64,000 bases of DNA, from contig CANFJB010000008.1 of the NCBI GenBank assembly GCA_947447375.1, positions 1 to 64,000 on the forward strand. The letters run 5' to 3'. The translations under genes and the position numbers were made by a program. The stretch is from Bacteroidota bacterium (GTDB lineage: Bacteria; Bacteroidota; Bacteroidia; Flavobacteriales; Flavobacteriaceae). The stretch's first letter is position 1. Every line of letters starts with the position of its first letter. The notes under the pieces are model-generated. The model was not told the DNA's origin. It saw only the letters and a program-made list of their open reading frames with translations, and searched no databases. Below, piece by piece: positions 57,312 to 64,000 of this stretch.

Positions 57312-57917
57312 TTATAATTTTACCTTTTTAAATAATTCAATAATGTCTTCTTTGCCTTTCAGCAAATGCCAAACTTGCAATCCTGTTTTTTTTGCACCTT
57401 CTATATTGTCAAAATTATCATCTACAAAAAGTGTTGACTTCGGATTTAAATTATTTTCTTTGATTACGAAGTTGTAAATCTCTTCGTCTGGTTTTCTCAT
57501 TCCTAAATCATAAGAGAAATAAACCTTTTCAAAGCAATTGTAAAATCGATAATAAAATTCATCTCCGTTCTTTTCTTTAAAATGATTGATGTGAATTGAA
57601 TCGGTGTTGCTCAATAAAAAGAGTTGGTATTTTTTTGATAATTTTTCAAGAAATTCTAATCGATACATTGGAAAATCCAATAAAACTCCATTCCAAGCCT
57701 CAAGAACTTCTTCCTGAGTTGCATTTGGAACTAGTTTATTTATACCAAGCAAAAAATCAGTTCTCGTGATTAATCCCTTTTCGAAATTAAAATTTAAAGA
57801 ATCTATTTCTGAACTCCATTTTTCTAATCCTAACTTTTTTAAAGCAGCTGGAGTTGCTTCTTTATCAAGGTTGATAAATACATCGCCAAAATCAAAAATA
57901 ATTGTGTCAATCATCAT
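57312..57917 (-). CDS. HAD-superfamily hydrolase (HAD-IA, sugar/nucleotide phosphatase-like)
   Basis: The 201-residue protein has the HAD motifs: IDTIIFDFGDVFI holds the nucleophile Asp and the second Asp replaced by a hydrophobic-Gly-Asp variant, LFLLSNTDSIHI gives motif II, MRKPDEEIYNF holds the motif III Lys and LFVDDNFDNIEGAKKTGLQ motif IV. Such proteins dephosphorylate small metabolites. It overlaps the end of ribD by 11 bases, so a role in riboflavin synthesis, removing the phosphate from the pyrimidine intermediate, is attractive, but this is inference from position only. The classical bacterial enzymes for that step are also HAD proteins. Confidence 0.85.
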   Translation of the reverse strand: MMIDTIIFDFGDVFINLDKEATPAALKKLGLEKWSSEIDSLNFNFEKGLITRTDFLLGINKLVPNATQEEVLEAWNGVLLDFPMYRLEFLEKLSKKYQLFLLSNTDSIHINHFKEKNGDEFYYRFYNCFEKVYFSYDLGMRKPDEEIYNFVIKENNLNPKSTLFVDDNFDNIEGAKKTGLQVWHLLKGKEDIIELFKKVKL

Positions 57918-58950
57918 TTCTGTATGTTAATAAAATATCCTTTTTTAGATATCTTTTTGAGTAAATGGCTTTTTTTAATTCTGGTGCTTTTGTTCCATCA
58001 TGCAATTTGATTTCACCAATAAAAACTCTCGCTTCATCCCAAATATTGGCATCTATAAAAGATTGAATCGTTTTCCTTCCACCTTCAATTATAATCGATT
58101 GGATGTTATTTTCATAAAGTTTTTCAACTATTGTTTGTGTAGAATTAATATCAAAAGCTAATTTAATATTTTGAATTGTTTCTGAATTTGAGGTCACTTC
58201 CTTATTAGAAAAGACAATTGTTTTTGCTTGATTATCAAATACATTTTTCGATGAATCAACATTATTTTCTTTGTCAATTATCACACGAATTGGATTTTCG
58301 CCAGTCCAATCACGAACCGTTAGTGACGGATTATCATCGATTATAGTTTGGGTTCCAACGAGAATTGCCTGTTCTTCACTTCGCCATTTATGCACCAATT
58401 GACGAGAATATTCATTAGAAATCCAAACCGGTTTTTGTTCTTCTCTATTTTTCGGACTGATAAATCCATCGGAGCTTTCAGCCCATTTTAATATAATAAA
58501 AGGTCGGCTTTTTCTATGAAAGGTAAAAAAACGTTTGTTGAGTTCGTTGCATTCTTTCTCTAATATTCCAAAAGTAACATTTACACCTGAATCTTTTAAT
58601 TTTTGAATTCCTTTGCCAGCCACTTTACTATTTGGATCAATTGTTCCAATAACCACATTTGGAATTTTATATTTCAAAATTAAATCGGCGCAAGGTGGGG
58701 TTTTTCCAAAATGGCTACAGGGTTCTAAACTAACATAAAGAGTGGAGGAAGAAAGTAATTCTTTGTTTTGAACAGATTCTATGGCAATTACTTCCGCGTG
58801 AGCTTCTCCCGATTTTTTATGCCATCCTTCACCAATAATTTTATTTTCATATACAATTACGCAACCTACAAGCGGATTTGGGTAGGTAGTTCCCAATCCA
58901 TTTTTGGCCAATTCGATGCACCTTTTTATATATTTTTCTTGTACCTTCAC
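57907..58950 (-). CDS. ribD: Riboflavin biosynthesis protein RibD (deaminase/reductase)
   Basis: The 347-residue bifunctional protein has an N-terminal deaminase domain with the zinc motif in SGEAHAEVIAIE and SLEPCSHFGKTPPCADLIL, and a C-terminal reductase domain (FIILKWAESSDGFIS, then IIIEGGRKTIQSFI). It makes two steps of the riboflavin pathway. The start is a GTG at 58950, matching MKVQEKYIKRCIELAKNG. The start lies 27 bases from the divergent acetyltransferase start, leaving no room for an FMN riboswitch. The HAD gene overlaps its end. No other rib genes are in the window. Confidence 0.96.
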   Translation of the reverse strand: MKVQEKYIKRCIELAKNGLGTTYPNPLVGCVIVYENKIIGEGWHKKSGEAHAEVIAIESVQNKELLSSSTLYVSLEPCSHFGKTPPCADLILKYKIPNVVIGTIDPNSKVAGKGIQKLKDSGVNVTFGILEKECNELNKRFFTFHRKSRPFIILKWAESSDGFISPKNREEQKPVWISNEYSRQLVHKWRSEEQAILVGTQTIIDDNPSLTVRDWTGENPIRVIIDKENNVDSSKNVFDNQAKTIVFSNKEVTSNSETIQNIKLAFDINSTQTIVEKLYENNIQSIIIEGGRKTIQSFIDANIWDEARVFIGEIKLHDGTKAPELKKAIYSKRYLKKDILLTYRNDD

Positions 58951-58977
58951 ACCGCAAAAATACGATTAAAAAGTAAT

Positions 58978-59466
58978 ATGGAAAGCATTAGAATTAGAGA
59001 AATCCAAAAGCAAGACAATGCCCAAATGGCTGCAATTGTGAGAGATGTATTAACTGATTTTGGAGCTCCAAAAGTGGGTACAGCTTATGCAGATCCGTAT
59101 TTAGATACTTTATTTGAAGTTTACGATGTTCCAAGAGCTATCTATTTTGTGGTTGAAAGCAATGGTAAAATTTTAGGAGGTGCAGGAATAATGCAATTGG
59201 AAAATGCTGAAGCGGCCATTTGTGAACTTCAAAAAATGTACTTTCTGCCGGAGATTAGAGGGTTAGGATTTGGAACAAAACTGATGAATCTTTGTCTCGA
59301 AAAAGCCGTAGAATTTGGATTTGAAAGTTGTTACATCGAAACAATGACATACATGGATGCTGCACAAAAATTATATCGAAGATCGGGATTTGAATATTTA
59401 GACCAACAAATAGGCAACACTGGGCACAATTCTTGTGAAGTTTGGATGTTGAAAAAACTCAAGTAG
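58978..59466 (+). CDS. GNAT N-acetyltransferase
   Basis: The start is taken at the ATG at 58978 (MESIRIREIQKQDNAQMAAIV). The frame is open much further upstream, but that part lies inside ribD on the other strand and is a shadow. The 162-residue protein has a GNAT core: ILGGAGIMQLENAEAAICELQKMYFLPEIRGLGFGTKLMNLCLEKA carries the acetyl-CoA loop, followed by ESCYIETMTYMDAAQKLYRRSGFEYL. The substrate is unknown. prmC follows after 2 bases, so the two are co-transcribed and may be divergently regulated with ribD. Confidence 0.88.
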   Translation: MESIRIREIQKQDNAQMAAIVRDVLTDFGAPKVGTAYADPYLDTLFEVYDVPRAIYFVVESNGKILGGAGIMQLENAEAAICELQKMYFLPEIRGLGFGTKLMNLCLEKAVEFGFESCYIETMTYMDAAQKLYRRSGFEYLDQQIGNTGHNSCEVWMLKKLK

Positions 59467-59468
59467 TT

Positions 59469-60323
59469 ATGAAAATAAAAGAATATAAAATCAATTTTAT
59501 AAATTCACTGTTGCCATTTTATGACGAAATGGAAGCAGAGAGTTTCTTTAATTTGATACTTGAAAACAGATACCAATTAAGGAGAATTGATTTGGCTTTG
59601 GATGCTGACAAAGAATTTTCTGATTCAGAAATTTCAAATTGGAATTTTATTTTAGAAAAGTTAAAAACTCAAATTCCCATACAATATATATTAGGTACAA
59701 CTCATTTTTATGGTTCAGAATTTATAGTTGATGAAAATGTATTAATTCCTAGACCTGAAACAGAAGAGTTGGTTGATTGGATTGTAAAATTAAATACCAA
59801 ATTATCCAAAAAGAAAGACTTAAAAATATTGGATATTGGAACAGGAAGTGGTTGTATTGCGATTTCATTGGCAAAGAACATTTTAAATTCTGCAGTTTTT
59901 GCTGTTGATGTTTCCGAAAAGGCATTGGCTGTAGCCGAAAAAAATGCGACTTTAAATAAAGTTATCGTTACATTTTTGCATAAGAACATTTTAGAAACCA
60001 ATCATTTAGATCAGAAATTTGACATTATAGTTTCCAATCCGCCGTATGTTAGAAATCTAGAAAAGGCTGAAATTAAACCCAATGTTTTGGAAAACGAACC
60101 GCATTTAGCGTTATTCGTTCCCGATAATGATCCACTGATTTTTTATAAGAAAATTGCTGAGTTGGCTGCTGCCAATTTAAATCCGAACGGGCAATTGTTC
60201 TTCGAAATCAATCAATATTTAGGTAAAGAAACCCAAGATTTATTAGAATCTTTAGGGTTAAAAAATATCGAACTTCGAAAAGATAATTATGGTAATGACC
60301 GAATGATTGCCTGTAATTTTTAG
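59469..60323 (+). CDS. prmC: Release factor glutamine methyltransferase PrmC
   Basis: The start is taken at the ATG at 59469, directly after the acetyltransferase stop. The 284-residue protein has an N-terminal helical domain and a SAM methyltransferase domain (LKILDIGTGSGCIAISLA). The glutamine-binding motif NPPY lies in IIVSNPPYVRN. PrmC methylates the Gln of the GGQ motif in RF1 and RF2. The HemK-type segment LIPRPETEELVDWI supports the call. The convergent permease gene ends 3 bases later with no clear terminator between them. Confidence 0.95.
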   Translation: MKIKEYKINFINSLLPFYDEMEAESFFNLILENRYQLRRIDLALDADKEFSDSEISNWNFILEKLKTQIPIQYILGTTHFYGSEFIVDENVLIPRPETEELVDWIVKLNTKLSKKKDLKILDIGTGSGCIAISLAKNILNSAVFAVDVSEKALAVAEKNATLNKVIVTFLHKNILETNHLDQKFDIIVSNPPYVRNLEKAEIKPNVLENEPHLALFVPDNDPLIFYKKIAELAAANLNPNGQLFFEINQYLGKETQDLLESLGLKNIELRKDNYGNDRMIACNF

Positions 60324-60326
60324 GGA

Positions 60327-61577
60327 TTATTCGTATCTTAAAGCTTCAATTGGATCTAATTTAGATGCTTTTAAAGCTGGATAAGAACCAGAAACGACTG
60401 CTACAATAAATGTGGTAATGGTTGCTGCTATAACTGCTCCCCATGGAATTACAAAACTAAAATCGATTGCAGTAGAGATTCCATAACCAATTAGAATTCC
60501 AAAAATAATTCCTACAATTCCTCCTAATTGACCAATAATTAGGGTTTCGATAAAAAACTGAAATGCAATGGTACTTCTTTTAGCCCCTAAGGCTTTTCGA
60601 ACACCAATTTCTCGTGTTCTTTCCGTAACAGAAACCAACATTATATTCATTAAGGCAATCGAAGAACCAAAAATGGTGATAATTCCAATAATCCATGCTG
60701 AAGCACTTAACACCCCAGTCATTTCAGAAATTCTATTGATTAAATCATCACTTCTTGAAACTCCAAAATTGTTTTCTTGAACGGGATTTAATTTACGAAT
60801 TCGACGCATTATATTTCCTGCGTTATCAATTGCTTCATCCAATAAATTCTCTTTAGCAACCATTATACTCATCGCATAATTGATGTTGGGAGCAGTAAAT
60901 AATGACCTTGCCACTTGAATTGGAATTAAAACACGTAAATCTTGGCTATTGCCAAATGTCGATCCTTTTTCTTTCAAAACACCAATAACTTTGAATTTTG
61001 CACCTCGAATAGAAATAATTTTATTTATAGGATTGACGTCTTTCAATAAGCCTTTTTCAAAATCCGAACCCACCACACAAACATAGGCGTTGTTATCGAT
61101 ATCAAAACCTGTGAAGTTTCTTCCTAATGTAGTTTCTAGACCTGAATTGGGTAGAAAATGTTCGTCAACACCCACAACTGAAATTTCAGGATCAGTTTTT
61201 TCAGATTCGAATTTCACCTCTGCTTTTGAAGTTGCCACAAATGATAGTGAAGTTTCTGTAAAAGGATATTTATAATTTTCCTTAAATGCTTTGGCTTGAG
61301 GCCAAGAAATAATTGGATTTATTTTTTCAATTTCACCACCACCGCCTCCGCGTCTTCGAACTTGGGTTTCATATTGGGTAATATTAAATGTATTAGAACC
61401 CATCGAGGCAAAATTGGATGATAATGTATTTTTTAATGCCGATACAACGGTTAAAATTCCTACTAATGCCGTAATTCCAATTGCAATAATTAAAATAGTA
61501 AGTATTGTTCGTAATAATTGGGTTCGAATAGAACCAAGAGCAATTCGGATATTTTCTACTGTTAATTTGAACATCAT
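60327..61577 (-). CDS. MacB/FtsX-family ABC transporter permease
   Basis: The start is taken at the ATG at 61577 (MMFKLTVENIRIALGSIRTQ), since the upstream TTG at 61601 adds only unconserved residues; an ATG at 61574 is also possible. The 416-residue protein has one N-terminal membrane segment (LLRTILTILIIAIGITALVGI), a large periplasmic MacB-type core domain with a Gly-rich loop at about 85-90, and three C-terminal membrane segments in an FtsX domain (TERTREIGVRKALGAKRSTI). Such permeases work with a separate ATPase to export or sense substrates mechanically. No ATPase or membrane fusion gene is adjacent, so the partner is elsewhere. Confidence 0.9.
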   Translation of the reverse strand: MMFKLTVENIRIALGSIRTQLLRTILTILIIAIGITALVGILTVVSALKNTLSSNFASMGSNTFNITQYETQVRRRGGGGGEIEKINPIISWPQAKAFKENYKYPFTETSLSFVATSKAEVKFESEKTDPEISVVGVDEHFLPNSGLETTLGRNFTGFDIDNNAYVCVVGSDFEKGLLKDVNPINKIISIRGAKFKVIGVLKEKGSTFGNSQDLRVLIPIQVARSLFTAPNINYAMSIMVAKENLLDEAIDNAGNIMRRIRKLNPVQENNFGVSRSDDLINRISEMTGVLSASAWIIGIITIFGSSIALMNIMLVSVTERTREIGVRKALGAKRSTIAFQFFIETLIIGQLGGIVGIIFGILIGYGISTAIDFSFVIPWGAVIAATITTFIVAVVSGSYPALKASKLDPIEALRYE

Positions 61578-61766
61578 TTCTAATTTGACACGAAAATACA
61601 ATTTTTGTTACAAGTTTGCTTTAGAACGACCATTATTTAGTATAAAAATATGATATTTGCATAGAGAAAATTAAAATTTAAGAATTTAGATTATAAATTT
61701 GCTCCTAATAAATAGTTTTTAGAGGTTTCAATTCTAAAATCTACAACCTAAAAATCTGCTATTAAT

Positions 61767-63143
61767 ATGGCTCAAAAACCGAGTATTCCTAAAGGCACAC
61801 GCGACTTTTCACCTATTGAAGTTGCAAAACGTCAGTATATTATTTCGATCATTAAAAGTAATTTTGAAAAATTCGGATTTCAACCTATTGAAACACCGTC
61901 ATTTGAAAATTCGGAAACTTTAATGGGAAAATATGGTGAAGAGGGTGACCGATTGATATTCAAGATTTTAAATTCTGGAGATTATTTGGCTAAAGCCAAT
62001 GAAAGTGCGCTTGAAAATAAAGAAAGTAACAAGTTAACATCAAGTATTTCAGAAAAAGCACTTCGTTATGATTTAACGGTTCCTTTTGCACGCTATGTTG
62101 TACAACACCAAAACGATATTGAATTTCCATTTAAAAGATACCAAATCCAACCTGTTTGGCGAGCCGATCGTCCACAAAAAGGCCGTTTTAGAGAGTTTTA
62201 TCAATGTGATGCCGATGTGGTAGGTTCAAAATCGTTATGGCAAGAAGTTGAATTAATTCAATTGTACGATGCTGTATTTACAGATTTAAGTTTGAATGGC
62301 GTTACCATTAAAATCAATAATAGAAAAATATTATCTGGAATTGCTGAGGTTATTGGTGCTTCTGATAAATTAATAGACTTTACAGTTGCTTTAGATAAAT
62401 TGGATAAAATAGGAGAGGACGGAGTAAAAAAAGAAATGCTTGAAAAAGGAATTTCCGAAACTGCAATTCAAAAAGTGCAACCGTTATTCAATTTTACGGG
62501 ATCGATTTCTGAGAAAATCCAAAAATTAGCTTCTCTATTAGCTTCTTCATCAGAAGGAATGAAAGGAATTGAAGAGTTAAAATTTATTTGCGAAGCGGTT
62601 ACTGAATTAGGTTTAACTAAAGCCAATTTAGATTTAGATGTAACTCTTGCTCGTGGATTAAATTATTACACAGGCGCAATATTTGAGGTAGCTCCCCCAA
62701 AAGAAATTTCAATGGGATCGATTGGCGGCGGTGGAAGATATGATGATTTGACTGGAATTTTCGGTTTGAAAGACATGAGTGGTGTAGGAATATCATTTGG
62801 CTTGGACCGAATTTATTTGGTAATTGAAGAATTGAATTTATTTCCTGAAACGGTAACTTCAACTTCCAAAGCTTTGTTTATTAATTACGGCGAAAAAGAG
62901 GCTTTTTATTCTATGAAAGCGATTACTAAATTACGTAATTTTGGAATAAAAGTAGAATTATATCCTGATGCTGTGAAAGTTGGAAAACAATTTATGCACG
63001 CCGATAAAAGAGCAATTAAATATGCTGTTATTGTTGGTGAAACCGAAATGAAGGAGGGTAAATTTGCCCTAAAAAACTTGGTTTCTGGAGAACAAGTAAC
63101 ATTAAATTTTGAAGAATTAAAAAACGCACTTATTAATAATTAA
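61767..63143 (+). CDS. hisS: Histidyl-tRNA synthetase
   Basis: The 458-residue class II synthetase charges tRNA-His. The N-terminus [19 protein letters not shown] and motif 2 region [23 protein letters not shown] are clear, with the histidine-specific motifs [18 protein letters not shown] and [13 protein letters not shown]. The C-terminal anticodon-binding domain ([33 protein letters not shown]) is complete. The gene follows a 165-base AT-rich spacer. A lipoprotein hydrolase gene follows 15 bases after its stop. It is somewhat longer than the enterobacterial enzyme (424). Confidence 0.97.
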   Translation: MAQKPSIPKGTRDFSPIEVAKRQYIISIIKSNFEKFGFQPIETPSFENSETLMGKYGEEGDRLIFKILNSGDYLAKANESALENKESNKLTSSISEKALRYDLTVPFARYVVQHQNDIEFPFKRYQIQPVWRADRPQKGRFREFYQCDADVVGSKSLWQEVELIQLYDAVFTDLSLNGVTIKINNRKILSGIAEVIGASDKLIDFTVALDKLDKIGEDGVKKEMLEKGISETAIQKVQPLFNFTGSISEKIQKLASLLASSSEGMKGIEELKFICEAVTELGLTKANLDLDVTLARGLNYYTGAIFEVAPPKEISMGSIGGGGRYDDLTGIFGLKDMSGVGISFGLDRIYLVIEELNLFPETVTSTSKALFINYGEKEAFYSMKAITKLRNFGIKVELYPDAVKVGKQFMHADKRAIKYAVIVGETEMKEGKFALKNLVSGEQVTLNFEELKNALINN

Positions 63144-63158
63144 TTAAAATCAATAGTT

Positions 63159-64000
63159 ATGAAAAACGCATTCTTAAAAAGTATTTTTTTTATTGCCGTA
63201 ATCGGTTTATTATTTTCTTGTAATCAAAAAGCGGGATCTGAATCAGGGTCTAATTATTTAACAGATACTGAAACTGGTGTTAAAACTGGTGGGATAAAAG
63301 TAGTTACCATTTCAACTCCAAAAGGGAATTTTAAAGTTTGGACAAAGAAAATTGGTAACAATCCAAAGATAAAAATCTTATTATTAAATGGTGGTCCGGG
63401 TGCTACCCATGAATATTTTGAGTGTTTTGAAAGTTTCTTACCAAAAGAGGGAATTGAATTTATTTATTACGATCAATTAGGTTGTGGAAATTCTGATAAT
63501 CCGAATGATGTTTCCATGTGGGATTTACCGAGATATGTAGAAGAAGTGGAGCAAGTTCGAGTTGCTTTAGGATTAAATAAAGACAATTTCTATTTGCTTG
63601 GACATTCTTGGGGAGGAATTTTAGCAATGGATTATGCTATGAAATATCAAAATAACTTGAAAGGATTGATTATTTCAAATATGATGTCAAGTGCTCCAGA
63701 ATATGGGAAATATGCTGAGAACGTACTTTCTAAACAATTCAAACCTGAAATTTTAAAGGAAATTCGTGAAATTGAAGCTAAAAAAGATTTTGCAAATCCG
63801 AGATATATGGAATTGCTAATGCCAAATTTTTACGCAGAGCACATTTGTAGAATTCCGCTTCAAAATTGGCCAGAGCCTGTAAATAGATCGTTTTCTAAAA
63901 TGAATCAGTCGCTTTATGTAACTATGCAAGGACCAAGTGAATTTGGAGTTTCTGGAAAATTAGAAAAATGGGATCGTTCTCAAGATTTAAAGAAAATTTC
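63159..64000 (+). CDS. Proline iminopeptidase-like alpha/beta hydrolase lipoprotein (3' end outside window)
   Basis: The frame is open from the ATG at 63159 to the end of the window, giving about 280 residues. A lipoprotein signal peptide is present: FIAVIGLLFSCNQK has its Cys at residue 21. The hydrolase domain shows NGGPG at 77-81, the oxyanion segment of proline iminopeptidases, YYDQLGCGNSD, and the nucleophile elbow GHSWGG with Ser150. These enzymes remove N-terminal proline from peptides. The catalytic Asp and His lie beyond the window. A lipid-anchored form suggests action at the cell envelope on short peptides. It starts 15 bases after hisS. Confidence 0.88.
   Translation, partial: MKNAFLKSIFFIAVIGLLFSCNQKAGSESGSNYLTDTETGVKTGGIKVVTISTPKGNFKVWTKKIGNNPKIKILLLNGGPGATHEYFECFESFLPKEGIEFIYYDQLGCGNSDNPNDVSMWDLPRYVEEVEQVRVALGLNKDNFYLLGHSWGGILAMDYAMKYQNNLKGLIISNMMSSAPEYGKYAENVLSKQFKPEILKEIREIEAKKDFANPRYMELLMPNFYAEHICRIPLQNWPEPVNRSFSKMNQSLYVTMQGPSEFGVSGKLEKWDRSQDLKKI

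Noticed and set aside
58768-58977. 70-codon N-terminal extension of the GNAT protein
   Set aside because: It overlaps ribD on the opposite strand and has no family match; the protein begins normally at the ATG at 58978.
58951-58977. FMN riboswitch before ribD
   Set aside because: Only 27 bases separate ribD from the divergent gene, far too short for the element.

Overview
The window is a stretch of chromosome from a low-GC member of the Bacteroidota, most likely Flavobacterium or a close relative in the Flavobacteriaceae. The signs are a SusC/SusD outer-membrane pair, a very large secreted protein with a type IX secretion (T9SS) C-terminal sorting domain, a GLPGLI-type secreted protein, a DUF3467 gene after rpoC, the long form of GAPDH, promoters of the TTG-N19-TAnnTTTG type, and almost no Shine-Dalgarno sequences except a near-perfect one in front of rpsU. 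No phage, insertion sequence, CRISPR array, rRNA operon or defence island is visible. Most of the window is core genome.

Layout. 1-5447: the 3' end of a SusC receptor, its SusD-like lipoprotein and a separate outer-membrane beta-barrel. 5469-13023: a PLP enzyme with CBS domains, a spacer full of short repeats, a secreted GLPGLI/PNGase F-like protein on the minus strand, a DEDDh exonuclease, DUF2851, a PspC-like protein, a helix-hairpin-helix protein and an acyl-CoA dehydrogenase. 13060-28258: the information-processing core, with rpsU, a Xer recombinase, hpf, tRNA-Thr, tRNA-Tyr, tRNA-Thr, tuf, tRNA-Trp, secE, nusG, rplK, rplA, rplJ, rplL, rpoB, rpoC and a DUF3467 gene. 28526-36583: one 8-kb gene for the T9SS cargo protein. 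36656-42934: prfC on the minus strand, then two parvulin-type prolyl isomerases and a MoxR ATPase. 43201-48536: a mitochondrial-type aconitase, an APC permease and a long-form GAPDH (minus). 48699-53443: a DegP/HtrA protease (minus), dapF, an acetyltransferase, mltG and a lysozyme-like exported protein. 53481-58950: an RsmI-like methyltransferase, a low-molecular-weight tyrosine phosphatase and dnaA (minus), a hotdog thioesterase (plus), then a YigZ-family protein, a HAD hydrolase and ribD (minus). 58978-64000: a GNAT acetyltransferase, prmC, a MacB-like permease (minus), hisS and the 5' part of a proline-iminopeptidase-like lipoprotein.

How the genes fit together. The central block couples tRNA supply, elongation factor, Sec translocon subunit, antitermination factor, stalk ribosomal proteins and RNA polymerase in one direction, with hairpins dividing it at tuf/tRNA-Trp, rplL/rpoB, rpoB/rpoC and after rpoC. 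The outer-membrane and periplasmic genes (SusCD, porin, the parvulins, DegP, MltG, the lysozyme-like protein, the T9SS cargo) form a second theme of envelope building and nutrient capture.

I did not find a clear-cut new multi-gene system. The best leads are regulatory and structural: promoters that overlap intrinsic terminators (before xer and before the tRNA operon), the lone strong Shine-Dalgarno of rpsU, a perfect 17-bp inverted repeat between rpoB and rpoC, families of short dispersed repeats, the GLPGLI/PNGase F-like protein, and the repeat architecture of the giant T9SS cargo. No computations were run; every family assignment rests on reading the sequence and knowledge of the families.
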